NCBI GenBank assembly: GCA_002099365.1
Contig: MSED01000009.1
Span: forward strand, 1,488,001-1,552,000
Source: Phialophora verrucosa
Lineage: Eukaryota > Ascomycota > Eurotiomycetes > Chaetothyriales > Herpotrichiellaceae
Direction: 5' to 3'
DNA length: 64,000 nt
A program made the translations under genes and the position numbers. Under the pieces are notes generated by a model. It saw only the letters and a list, made by a program, of their open reading frames with translations, did no database searches and was not told where the DNA came from. Below are positions 52,348 to 63,320 of this stretch, in pieces (the first letter of the stretch is position 1; each line of letters begins with the position of its first letter).

Positions 52348-55205
52348 CTACAACTTAGGCTTCGGTGAACCCAGAAGTTCGGCTCCAGCGCCAGCAATAC
52401 ATAGCTTGCCGGTCTCCTTGACTTTGGTCTGGAAGATGACTTTGTTGCCTTCCTTCCACATCTCAGTCACCAAGGTCTGGCCAGGAATGACTGTACCGGC
52501 GAAGCGGACCTTGATGTTCTTGAACAGGCCGTAAGTCTGGACGATGTGCTTGCCGCTGAAGCCGAAGAAGCAGAGACCGTGTAGTATAGGCTCTTTGAAT
52601 CCGCCGACCTTGCTAAACTCAGGGTCAATATGCAGAGGGTTGCGGTCGCCGTTCAGTCTGTAGAGAGCAGCCTGGTCCTCTGAGGTCTTCTCCTCGACAA
52701 CTGCATCAGGTGACCGCTTGGGCGGCTGGTAGATTGCTGTGGCGTTGCCACGGTTGGCACCGTTCTTAGGCCCTCCGAACCCGCCAGAGCCTCGCACGAA
52801 GACGGTTGATTCGTTGTAAAAGACGTCCTCGCCCGTCTTCGCATCCTTAGTGACCGTACCAGTCACGACGATACCAGCTTTTCCTTTGTCAACAACCTCG
52901 ACCAATTTGGGATACGAAATCAACTTTGCAGCAGTCGGGATAGGGAATTTTCGAATTTCGAGGTATTGCTCGCCGTGTAGTAGCATCATCGGTGAGAAGT
53001 TAGGAAGTACCTCGTCCATCGAGAAGGGTGCAACAGCCCCAAAGAACGGAATGACACCAAAGGTAGGGAGAACCTGGAAGTTGTCGTCGTTTTCGTACAC
53101 GAGAGGTAGTTGCGTTCGCTTCGCATTCAGCGACAGGTTGTATAGTATAACGTCTCTGTCGTCGTAGACGAATTCGGTGCCACTAGCTTGGGCTTTCTTG
53201 GCCTTTTCGATGGCAGCCAGATACTCGGAACCGGAAGCTGAGCCACTGGACTTGTTGCTCTTGTTCTCCATGTTGGCCATAATGGACTTGAGACCGTCTT
53301 GGCCAGACTCGGGATGATCGGCTCGGCCATCGTCAAAATTGACTATTTTTTCCCATTGCGAGACAACATGCTCTGGGGTCAATTTGACGTCCACGGGGAA
53401 GCCATGGCCGCCTGATCTCTGCCACCGTGTTCGAGCTTGCCAACCACTGCCGACTTCGAAGAGAAGCCCCGTTGGCGGCTCTGGCACCTTGTCCGAGCAG
53501 AGGGCAAGGACGAGAGGAGCGACATACTCGGGTCTGAACAGCTGCACCAACTCCTCGGGGAGGATACTTCGAGTCATTTGTGTACCGGCATTTGGTGCAA
53601 TAGTATTCACGAAGATGTTGTTTTTACGCCCTTCAAGTGCGAGGGCTCGAGAGAAACCGAGGATACCAAGTTTCTAGTTATGTTAGTCGATGCCCAACAC
53701 GTGATTAAAGATACTTACAGCGGCGGCATAGTTAGCTTGACCAAAGTTGCCGTAGATGCCACTTGTGCTGGTGGTGTTGACAATGCGACCATACTTCTGC
53801 TTGACCATATAAGGGTATGCTGCCTTGGTGACTTTATACGTGCCTCGGAGATGAACAGCGATAATGTCGTCCCATTGCTTATCATCCATGTTGGCGAAGG
53901 CTTTGTCTCGTAGTATACCAGCGTTGTTGATCAGAATGTCGACCCTTCCGAATGTGTCGATGGCTGTCTTGACGACAGCATCTCCGTCCTCGACTGAAGC
54001 CTTGTTGCCGACGGCCTTACCACCGAGCTTCTGGATTTCTTGGACGACGGTATCTGGGTTCATCAGGTCGTTCACCACAACGGATGCACCAAGCTTGGCG
54101 AAGGCAAGTGCGTAGCCTCGCCCAAGACTAGAGATGTTAACAATAGAACTGTAAGGAGGATAGGTCGACATACCCAGCACCAGCGCCCGTGATCAAGACA
54201 ACCTTTCCGTCAAAGCGAATATCCTCGCCTTGTTCATTGGGCGGTAGCTTCAGAGACTCTTCTGACTTTGTGACGAAATCGGCGACTCCGGTGGGATATT
54301 CTGGCTCAGAAAAATCGTTGACCTTATCCCATTTCTTGAGGATAGCACCAGGGGTATATGTCTCGTCGGCTCGGAGCAGGAGTCCTTTGGCGCGTTCCCA
54401 CCGCAACTTAGCAATATGGCCGCCACCAACTTCGAAAATTGCGCCCGAGGTATGTGTGTTGGAAGGGTGGACCAAAACAGCAACCAGGGGCACAACCCAG
54501 TCGGGCTTCAAGTTAGCCAGAACATCAGGAGGCATCACCGTCTCAGTCATTCGGCTGGCGGCAATGGGAGCAATGACGTTCGCTATGATGTTGTACTTGG
54601 CGCCTTCCTTTGCCAATGTCTCCGTGAAACCGACCTGAGCAAGTTTCGCCGCGGAGTAGTTGCACTGGCCGAAGCTTCCAAAGAGGCCAGCAGCCGAAGC
54701 CGTGTTGATGACCCGGCCGTATTTCTGTTTCCTGAAATATGGCCATGCGGCTCTTGCGCACTTGTATGCACCTTTGACATGAACAGTATTGATCAGATCC
54801 CAGTCAGAATCCTTCATGTTCTTGAAGCTGATGTCTCGTAGGATGCCTGCATTGTTCAGTAGGACGTCGACACGGCCGAAGTTGTCAATGGCAGTCTTGA
54901 TGATCTTGTCGCCATGCTCGACGCTGTCGTAATTGGCTACCGCCTTGCCACCGGCAGCCTTAATCTCTTCGACCACGACATCTGCGGCCTGAAACATGCG
55001 TGAGCAGGTGACGCAGATGGCTGGAGCATGTGACAGTGCGACTCACCTTTGTATCGGCGCCGTCGCCCTTGAACGAGCCTCCCAGGTCGTTGACTACGAC
55101 ATTAGCCCCTCTTGAAGCGAAGAAGAGAGCGTATGCCTTCCCCAGACCACCACCGGCTCCGGTAACCACCACGGTCTGGTTGTCGAAGCGTAATTCTTGC
55201 ACCAT
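52348..55205 (-). CDS. FOX2: peroxisomal multifunctional beta-oxidation enzyme type 2 (FOX2/MFE-2)
   Basis: A 902-residue peroxisomal enzyme that hydrates trans-2-enoyl-CoA and oxidises the (3R)-hydroxyacyl-CoA to 3-ketoacyl-CoA. Exons are 55205-55047, 54988-54174, 54127-53719 and 53673-52348. The introns (58, 46, 45 nt) are GT-AG and restore DTK-AADVVVEEI, GAGAG-LGRGYALAF and NYAAA-KLGILGFSR. It has two tandem short-chain dehydrogenase domains: the first has TGAGGGLGKAYAL, NNAGILRD and the active-site YSAAK; the second has TGAGAGLGRGY, NNAGILRD and YAAAK. A C-terminal hydratase-2 hot-dog domain follows, with the motif DRNPLHIDPEFSKVGGFKEPILHG. The protein ends PKL, a type-1 peroxisomal targeting variant. 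Length matches fungal MFE-2 (about 900). A sterol-carrier domain is absent, as in yeast. Confidence 0.96.
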
Positions 55206-56006
55206 CGTCGCTTGTTTACTCGTCGCTCATGGAAATGCGGGAAGGGTTCTTGCAGAGGTGGGAGAAAGGGCACAGAGGGGAGGAGATATAGCGGCAGTGT
55301 AGACTACGGCCGCAAAGACTGAATGGAGTAGCCGAAAACTGATGCCGGCAGGATGATGGAACACAGGAAAGGGCATTTCACGACAACTGAGCTTATGAGA
55401 AGGTCATGAAGGCGAGCCATTGGCGAGCCTCGGTGTCGTCAGTCGAAAACCAGCCGAGGCACTTGATCACATGACCGGCGCCAGCCCCACGAAAACATCT
55501 CCGTCCCCGTCCTCCAGCCATCCCACCGGTGAGCGAACAGGCCCCCCCGGCAAAGCCCACCGGATCCCGCCCAATCCTCGCCTCCACTTAATCCCGATGC
55601 TCTGTCGGCATGTGAAGATTTGCTGATCAGACGCAACCAAGTCGGCAGCCCGCTGTCGACCACGGTGAGGTAGGAAACACCTTGTGGCTCGCGGCGCCAA
55701 ATGACCCAACATCGAGTTCGTGGTCCATTTGTCCATGGTCCAGGGTCAACGTCCATCATCGCAGAGGATTATCCCTTCACACGCAATGTCTACAGGTCAT
55801 TTATCCCCCAATCAACACACTGGGAGTGCGGTGATGTGTCCGGGTCTACTTACTCCGCTCGAATGCGGGCAATCTAATATGCGGCCACAAAATGTTGGGT
55901 GGTTTTTGTTCACATCGATAGCTTGATGTTATGTCTCCCTCCCAAACACTGTGCTGTCTCTCACGTAAAACATCGGCGGGCCCACTGGAACTAGAAGCTG
56001 TGAAAT
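55206..56006. other. divergent intergenic, 801 bp
   Basis: Upstream of both MFE-2 (minus) and the glycerate kinase gene (plus). A CCTCGG word occurs at 55429-55434 (and as CCGAGG at 55455-55460), resembling the CCTCGG core reported for fungal fatty-acid regulators (FarA/FarB type). Its role here is only suggestive. Confidence 0.35.
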
Positions 56007-56951
56007 ATGCCTGAGATCATCGACGACAAAGCCCAGCACGTAGTGCCCTTTATATTGTCCCTCCTCTCCGAGCACCAGAAAGCGCATTCTTCATCCCCCA
56101 ATCCACCACCCTTCTTCATTGGTCTCAATGGCGTCCAAGGCGCTGGAAAGACAGTCCTCGTCGACATTCTCAAGAAAACACTCACCTCCCCGCCGCACAA
56201 TCTCCCGACAGTGGTCTTCTCCCTTGACGACCTGTACCTGACCCATGAGGACCAAGTCTCGCTCGCCCAGGCAAACCCGGATAATCCCCTGCTCCAGCAC
56301 CGAGGCCAGCCGTCGACACACGACATCGGTCTCGCAAAGGCTGTGTTCCACAGTCTAAAGCAGAACAAACCGACCAAGATCCCGCAGTACAACAAAGCCG
56401 CCTTCTCGGGCCAGGGAGACCGCGTCCCCGAGACGGAGTGGGCAGAGGTCAACACCGACCCCGCGCATCCCGTCCGCGTCGTCCTGTTCGAGGGATGGTG
56501 CGTGGGATTCCGCCCGCTCTCGCCCGAGGCACTGCGGCAAAAGCACGCCGCCGCCGTGGAGGCGTTGAAGACGTCAACCCCGGAAATGCCGTACCGGGGC
56601 CGTCTCGGCCACAACACCCTCGAGTCAGTCACCACGATCAACGAAGCGCTGCGCCAGTACGACGACATTACGTCTCAGTTCGACGCGTTCGTGCACATCG
56701 ACGCCCTTGACCCGCTGTACGTGTATAAATGGCGGCTGGAGCAGGAGGCCGGGCTTCGTGCCTCGCGCGGCAGCGGAATGACGGACCAGCAGGTCCGGCA
56801 TTTTGTGGATGGGTATTATCCCGCTTATGAGCTCTACACCGAGACGTTGAGGGATGGGGTGTTCAAGGGCGTCAGGGAGGATTGGAAGGGGAGGCAATTG
56901 AGACTAATAGTGGGTGAAGATCGGAAGGTCAGGGAAGTCGTCAAGCTATGA
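56007..56951 (+). CDS. D-glycerate 3-kinase (plant-type GLYK / yeast Tda10 family)
   Basis: A 314-residue P-loop kinase of the plant-type glycerate kinase family, phosphorylating D-glycerate to 3-phosphoglycerate; yeast Tda10 is a relative of uncertain physiological role. The Walker A motif GVQGAGKT is at residues 42-49. The following strand reads VVFSLDDLYLTHEDQ, with a substrate loop RGQPSTHDIGLAKAVF and IPQYNKAAFSGQGDRVP. VVLFEGWCVGFRPL is the family Walker-B-like signature. A C-terminal lid contains DALDPLYVYKWRLEQE and VRHFVDGYYPAYELY. Single exon, ATG 56007. No targeting signal, so probably cytosolic. Confidence 0.93.
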   Translation: MPEIIDDKAQHVVPFILSLLSEHQKAHSSSPNPPPFFIGLNGVQGAGKTVLVDILKKTLTSPPHNLPTVVFSLDDLYLTHEDQVSLAQANPDNPLLQHRGQPSTHDIGLAKAVFHSLKQNKPTKIPQYNKAAFSGQGDRVPETEWAEVNTDPAHPVRVVLFEGWCVGFRPLSPEALRQKHAAAVEALKTSTPEMPYRGRLGHNTLESVTTINEALRQYDDITSQFDAFVHIDALDPLYVYKWRLEQEAGLRASRGSGMTDQQVRHFVDGYYPAYELYTETLRDGVFKGVREDWKGRQLRLIVGEDRKVREVVKL

Positions 56952-57891
56952 GCAATACAACAAGGAACGGTATTTATCTGATGGAAGATAGCAAGTCAAG
57001 TGCAGTGCGTATTGAAAATGCGGGTTCAGCCAGTGACGAAAATCGACGGTCCTGCGCAGTTCCGCCTTTGTTGAGATGAGAGTCTCTATGAACAGCAGGA
57101 CGAGGTGAGTGCTTCGAAGCCGATTGTCGAGGAAAGCGTCAAAAATGTATGGTCTAGAGCAATGAATTATCTAACAAAGGGAGGCCGATTGAGAGACGAG
57201 AAGGTCGACATCTCCCCAGGCCCAATCCGCAGGGATTGGAAGTCTCGCGAACCACAATCACTGCCTGTCAATCTTCACTTTTGGAGTTTTTTTGCACTGG
57301 ACTCTTCCCACCCGGCCAAGGCCATCAGAGGACAGAACCCAGTCTTCTCTGACGTTCGGCCTTTCAAATGCCTTCTGGAACTGCAGGCAACCAGATTTGA
57401 TTTCCTCGTCTATCCATCGTCTTGCTTGGCGCTTCTCATACAGTGCATCATTGAATAAAAAACATGTTCCGCGAGACCGAGGTGGTGTGCTCCTTATTCT
57501 GATACAACACCACACCCCTACCCAGAAAGTTTCCAGACGCTGTTCACCAATCGGCGTCACCAGAGGACACTTGGCCAAATGGACAATGAGGGTGACGAAA
57601 GCACAAGAGATGCGGCGTGAAGGGTAATTGAGATCTCGCTGTTGCTCTCGACCGAGGCGGAATGAAAAACTACTATCTGCTTATCGACTCATGTGTTTCT
57701 CCTCTGTTGCTCAGAAGCACTCTTCATGGAAACCTCTCGTTTCTCTATTCTCCACATGAAGTCGGCTTCGTCGCCTTCCATGTGAAGGCTCTTTCGTCCC
57801 ACGAATACACCGGACTCGTAAAGGTACTGTCGTATGTAATAGCGTGCAATATCACCCGAAGAGCTGTGTCAGGTTGCAGTGAGCAACAAGG
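56952..57891. other. convergent intergenic, 0.9 kb
   Basis: 3' flanks of the glycerate kinase and FKBP genes. Frames at 57105-57458 and 57258-57578 have no ATG at their start and no recognisable content. Confidence 0.4.
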
Positions 57892-58889
57892 TCACTCCCT
57901 CTTGCCGTTGATAGCCTTGAGATGAACATCACTAGCACACAAAGTCAACGTCTAGCTCTGCACAGATCGCTTCTTTTCAAAACCCGAAGGACAGAATGCC
58001 AATACAAGAACCAGGAGGAGGTAGACTCACAAGATGAGGGTGGCATTCTTGGGAATGAGACCTGGGAAACCCCTGCAAGCCAACGTATGTTAGTAAGAAA
58101 CTGCCAAGGGCGGCAAGGAACGAGGAACGATATCCGTGCAAGTGGCAAGTTGGCAAGACCCAAATCCGCGGCTGACGCTCGAATAGAGTTCATCTGGAAC
58201 TGCGTGCACACGTCACACAGCATAACGGAAACGCAGGGTTTCGACAGATTGGTGGTGGGAAGCATATTGCAAACATGCAGGTCTTAGATAAATAGAAGTT
58301 GGATGTCCCGTGTACTGACCGGTCACCGTATGCCATATGCCTAGGATAATGTCAGTTTTCGGTTGTTGATTCTGTGAAATGCGGGCATGTGTGGCGCGCT
58401 GAAGCAGAGATCGCCGTCGGGGGATGGAGGAAGTGGCCTTCACACACAAGAAATAGACGGAGGACCAGGGACAAGGCGAAGCAGACGTTGTTGGAAGACT
58501 TACCCTGGAATCGTCAATCTGCTCTTCTCACCCAGAGACATCTGCGGCACCCCTTGATCCCAGCCTAAGGTCAAGCTATCAACAAACGAGATTCGATATT
58601 GGGTTGGCGGCGGTTACCTTGGATGACTCTGCCGACACCGATCTGAGTCTTGAATTCGCCGCGGCCGGCTGAACTGTCGAATCTGGTGCGTCAAAGGTCA
58701 GATTTTGCGCACGAAGGCGGCAGCCGTTGCCTGCAACGAGACGACGTACTTGTCGCCTTTGTAATTGTCATCGGCTTTCGAACTGTCATATAGCCAGCCA
58801 GTGTACTCGATCGCGACTTCGTCGCCGACCTTGGGATAGTCCTTATTATTGCCTGCAGAGAGGAGCTTCTTATCTAGTTGAGTGGCCAT
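57892..58889 (-). CDS. FKBP12-type peptidyl-prolyl isomerase
   Basis: A 122-residue cytosolic FK506/rapamycin-binding prolyl isomerase. Six exons: 58889-58750, 58682-58618, 58564-58504, 58340-58320, 58072-58031 and 57931-57892. All introns are GT-AG (donors GTACGT, GTAACC, GTAAGT, GTCAGT, GTGAGT), and every junction keeps the frame. The joined protein shows the complete fold: VGDEVAIEYTGWLYD, GDKFDSSAGRGEFKTQIGVG, VIQGWDQGVPQMSLGEKSRLTIP, AYGDRGFPGLIPKNATLIFDVHL and the end INGKRE. Ligand-pocket residues Y, F, D, W, Y and F are all present. Relative to human FKBP1A there is a short insertion (SKADDNYKGD) before KFDSS. Exon 4 is only 21 nt. The start is ATG 58889. Confidence 0.93.
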
Positions 58890-61800
58890 CGTTTCAATGA
58901 TCGCTTGATCTATGATATCTAGCGTCTGTCGTCTTGAAGAGGGTGAGGTGACGAGTTACAAGTTCAGAAGTAGTGGTAGCGGAGCGTTGAATGGATGACT
59001 CTGATGAAAGTCAATTGTGTTCGTAGGAGAGAATATAAAGGATCGATGCGCGTGATGATCAGAACACTGGCGGTAAAGTGGAGCAAGGGCGAAGGTCAAG
59101 AAGGCGAAGATTGTCTCAGGCAACAGTGGACCTTGGCAGGAGCTGACGACCGGGTACACGAAACAATGGCAAGAGTGGAACAGCCGATTACTCGAGCAGT
59201 TGCGAAATCGATGGTGGGGGGACTTGGTGTCATACGAGCGGTGTATGTACATTTTGCTTCTTTGAAGGCCAGTCGCAGGCGCGGGCGCGGCCTGAACGAA
59301 ACTTGGAACGGCAAGAAGCAACTTGCGAGCCTGCGACTCCGAGACTGCCAGACAGAATCTGTGCTAGCTGGACCTCGATCATGCTCGTCATCATCACTGG
59401 ACACTTACAAGGGGCCGAAGAAGCGTGACACGGATTGTACTGTGTAGGAGGCAGTGTTTGTAGCATCGCGGCAAAGGCATCCCTGCACCATCGGGGGAGC
59501 TTATGCACAAGAGGTTAAACAACCTCAAGAGGTCGAATTCCGGAGCAGACTGCACGGTCAGCGGCCGGAGTAGATGATGGACACAGCTAGCCATACATTG
59601 GGAAAGAGCACCAAGTCAAAGGAGGTTAAAGGAGGTCCGAAGTTTTGGGAAACTCAACAGACATGGATCCCCGAGCCAAACAGGGATCCGAGCACATGCA
59701 GACATCTGTCTTGGGCCACGCGAAGATCTTGGGACGCTGAGAAAGGCAGCTGCGAAAATCTTCGGTAGACATCGGATGAAGACTAATTACGTCCTGTGGA
59801 ATATCGAGTTTAATTCAAGCGCAGCCGGGCAGCCCGGGGCAACCGCGTTGCATGCTCCACGACGACTAGCTCTTCTCCTTAAGCGAAGGCAAGGGAAGTA
59901 TCGTTGATCTGGAGGGGGGTTAAAGGCTCCTGAATGGAGGGGAGGGGTTGGAGACGAAGGACCTGAGGAAAGTGCGGGGCAATCTTTCTTTCTTTTCGCC
60001 AGCAGTTTGCTGGGATCAATCTACATCGTCGCTCACTCTTGTGTGACCGGTTGAGCAACTGACTACGACATGATCCGGTCATTATTAATCATGCATACTG
60101 TCCTGGAGATCGTGATCCGAGGATGCTGCGGAAATGTCGCTTTGGGCCCTGATCTGAACAATGTTCGATGTCCTCGCTATCGATCTCTAAGACGCTAGCC
60201 GAGAAGGGCGGTTGTTGGATAAACACGCAAGCAGATACGAGAGCTATCAACCTAACCAAGTACTGAACAAGGCAAGGATGCTCTAGCGCACTGACGGCGA
60301 GACTGTGTGACTCGAGCAACCTTTTACAGACCGTTGAACACTAGATTGCCGAACACGAAACAAGGAACTCAAACTCTGTCAGGTGTAGATCCCGGGTGTC
60401 TGGTTCATGCACTCGTGAGTCGGGCACTACGACCAGATTGGCGGGGCTCTTCAATGTCCCGTGAAGGCAGCGTCTAGTGCCAATCCGTCATCTGAACCGA
60501 TGTCAACTCGGAACAGTCCCAACTGTTCTCGGATCAAGATCATGGCCTACCAAAGCTGATCCAAGAGGCGATCTCAGAATTTCCTGGGTACTTACAACTC
60601 TTCTTACACAGGACTCCATCAACTCCGCTGTCTAACAGCCCCGGCCATAGATCTAGCTATGCCCCTCACCTGGTCAGGAAAGCCAGCCTCGTCAAGATCT
60701 TGGTTCTTCCCTGTATCCAATCTGAAACCGACACATGTCAGTCCTGCCATACTCGAGTGTGACGTCCAAATCTCGCTTTGTATCGTTTCACGTACATCAG
60801 GAGACACCCTCTCGTAAAACGCCGCCACCTGTACATTTCGGCAACCTGGGGCGCCACGAAGGTAGATGCCTGGTCAACTAGCCCGTGTCTTGGCACTCGA
60901 CCTGCAAGGAGAAGCGCACATTGTCCCAGTGGAATCCTTGTCCTTCACGTCACTGGCTGCATCTTTGTGGTGGACAACATGGATCGACTTACATCATGCC
61001 TTGTCTGACCATGCACGTTCCGAGCTAAGGCGCTTGCTTCTATCTCACCTTTTCCCTCGTCCTGGTGGAGAAGGGCTTGAAGTCTAACAAGTACCTTTCG
61101 CTTAACGATACTGGCCAACTGGCCTAGGGTCGCTGGTGATCGCGATGGAGTACCACGGAAAGGACCTAGCGAGCTGGATCTGGAGGATGCTTTGTCGGCC
61201 CCGCATCTTCGTTATCTCCGCGTAGATCTTGCTTCTGTGAACGCTCCGCTGCTTCTCGGCTATCACGCTGCTTTGTTCGCACCGTTCCCGAAACGCTGGT
61301 TTTCGGACGAAGCCCAACACCCAGGGGTTGTCATTTGTCTCCCGTCCAACCATACATTGGTCGGGTCTTTATACGGTGGTGCCAGTCCAAACTTGAATGC
61401 CAGGCGGATAGGACGTAAATTCGAGCGGACAGGGCAGCTTCACTTCACTGCACCAATGCCAAAGATACATGCTCTCTGAGGCCAAGTGCTGGGCAGCAAA
61501 ACTGCCTCGCAGCACCATTCTCCTTCATGTCCCCATTTTGGGGCGGTGTGATACCCCGAATCAAGCCATTCTCTGCGCCTCGTATTCACCGGACCAACTG
61601 TTCATGCGAGAAACCTCGGATCCACTGTCGGCACATCCGAAGAAAGTAGCCTCCTTGCAACGTGGCCGTCTTTCCGACATGCTGATCCGTATACTGCGAA
61701 GGGCAACGCTGATTTGGAGTGCACAAACATCACAGGTTAGTGAGAGTGAAGCAACCGTATCTGCACCTGCCTGCAGCAAGAGTAATTGTCATTCGTATCT

Positions 61801-62001
61801 GGGCCCCAGTACCCGACCCCGAGTCCGTTGAGCAGCAGGCAGGGCTGCCAGTAACCACCTCGAAGCTCTGCGCAGGTGCTCTGTCTCCCGACTTTTGTGG
61901 TATCGCCAAATTGGCTCCGTTTCAGCACTTCCCCACTTGCTACTCGTTCGAATTGGCTCGTTGAAAATGTGACTGTTTGCTGAGCCCTTACCGCCACCTT
62001 G
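58890..62001. other. gene-poor region, 3.1 kb
   Basis: The largest gap in the window. The left end is the FKBP promoter. Short frames occur throughout on both strands (for example 61192-61479, 61469-61831) with no recognisable domain or splicing pattern. A long non-coding RNA or a fast-evolving gene cannot be excluded. Confidence 0.45.
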
Positions 62002-62976
62002 TCAAGCTTTCGGCGAGGCGTGCCCGGCAGTGTTTGTGAAATCCTGGAAGCTCATCTCTTTCAGCCTGTCCACGTCCACGCACTCGTCCTGCAGAGTTGG
62101 AAAACGCTCGTCTGTTGAATGCTTGCTGTCGGCCATGCCGTCACACTCACGGTGTTTGAGGAAGGTGAGAGACCGGATGCCCATATTGTCTAGGAACTGC
62201 AATACCTGTCCATAGCTGTGGCCAACTTGGTCTATGCCATGGCTGTCATCGGACAGGCAAAACCTGATCCTCCTTGCCAGCGCGGCCTGACATATCTCGC
62301 CATTTGGATACGGCTCATGCATACCCTTCCTCACCGCGGCTGAATTGATCTCCAAAATCCCACCATAACCGGCAATCAAGTCCAGGTTCCTCAGTATCCG
62401 CGACCAAACGCCCTCCATGCTCTCAAAACCCCCATTCGGATCATCGCTCTTCAGCCGTATGAGGTCGAAATGCCCGACCACAGGTGGTTTGAGAGCCTTC
62501 AACATCTCGTACTGGGCGTCAAAGTAATCCTCAAACAGTCTTTCATCCGTGCCGCCAGCTTTGCTGCGTGCGTCGCGGTACATGTCATGATCATAATCGA
62601 TCGGGACGGTATGGACATGGTGAACACTGCCAATGAAGAAATCGTACGGGTGCTTCTTGATGCCGGCTTCAATCAATTCCTGTGATTCCGGACGAATCCA
62701 TTCCGCCTCGAAGCCGATTGGAATTTGAATCTGGGCTTTATATTCCTCACGCAGACGGAGTGCTTCTTGGACGTAAGCTTCCTCGTTGGCAAGTTGCTTT
62801 TCGAGGGAGTTGTCAACTTCTTCCGGGTACCGATCCAGGTCGTGACGAGGCATGTGTTCTGTCAGGGCGAAGACGGTCATCCGTTGAGCAATGGCGTGTT
62901 GTACGATGGACTCGAGTTGGTCGCGGGCGTGGCCCGGACAGAATTGGCCAGAGTGGCTGTGGTGGGAATGTGGCAT
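62002..62976 (-). CDS. HIS2: histidinol-phosphatase, PHP family (HIS2-type)
   Basis: A 324-residue metal-dependent phosphatase removing phosphate from L-histidinol phosphate, the penultimate step of histidine synthesis. The N-terminus MPHSHHSHSGQFCPGHA carries the first PHP metal-binding histidines. FALTEHMPRH is motif 2, GFEAEWI motif 3, FFIGSVHHVHTVPIDYD the central His cluster, VVGHFDLIRL the next, and FCLSDDSHGIDQVGHSYGQVL the last Asp/His site. All expected metal ligands appear present. ATG 62976 was chosen because the metal-binding histidines usually lie at the extreme N-terminus; the frame upstream begins only at a GTG. Single exon, cytosolic. Confidence 0.94.
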   Translation of the reverse strand: MPHSHHSHSGQFCPGHARDQLESIVQHAIAQRMTVFALTEHMPRHDLDRYPEEVDNSLEKQLANEEAYVQEALRLREEYKAQIQIPIGFEAEWIRPESQELIEAGIKKHPYDFFIGSVHHVHTVPIDYDHDMYRDARSKAGGTDERLFEDYFDAQYEMLKALKPPVVGHFDLIRLKSDDPNGGFESMEGVWSRILRNLDLIAGYGGILEINSAAVRKGMHEPYPNGEICQAALARRIRFCLSDDSHGIDQVGHSYGQVLQFLDNMGIRSLTFLKHRECDGMADSKHSTDERFPTLQDECVDVDRLKEMSFQDFTNTAGHASPKA

Positions 62977-63310
62977 CGTTGAGACGTATAAAACGGAGAT
63001 CTGATGGAGGAAACCAGCATTGATCCTTTCTTTGATCTGCGGTCTGTTGGGATGCACGAAGTTGGGCTCTCGCTATCGGAGAATCGTATCCGCCGTCATC
63101 TTCTGGCCATACCCTGTTAGACCGGGAGAAAAACAGATTTTATAGCCTAGTAGAATGGTGACACTCCGTACTCCGTATTTCGTACCGAGATCGAGGATAA
63201 CGCCGAGGGGTCGTTATCTTCTGGGCCGAAATCCGCCCTTTCCCCTAACCTTTCGCCGCCTGCAAAAAAGGGCAGGAGAATATAAGCGGACTTATGTAGG
63301 CTAAGGAAGC
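62977..63310. other. intergenic, about 330 bp
   Basis: Promoter of HIS2 and 3' flank of tRNA-Arg. Nothing else recognised. Confidence 0.4.
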
Positions 63311-63315
63311 AAAAA
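63311..63315 (-). terminator. pol III terminator of tRNA-Arg
   Basis: Five T residues on the minus strand, five bases after the tRNA 3' end at 63321, as expected for polymerase III. Confidence 0.75.
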
Positions 63316-63320
63316 GAGCT

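Noticed and set aside
57105..57578. Overlapping frames between glycerate kinase and FKBP12
   Set aside because: Neither starts at an ATG and neither has recognisable content.
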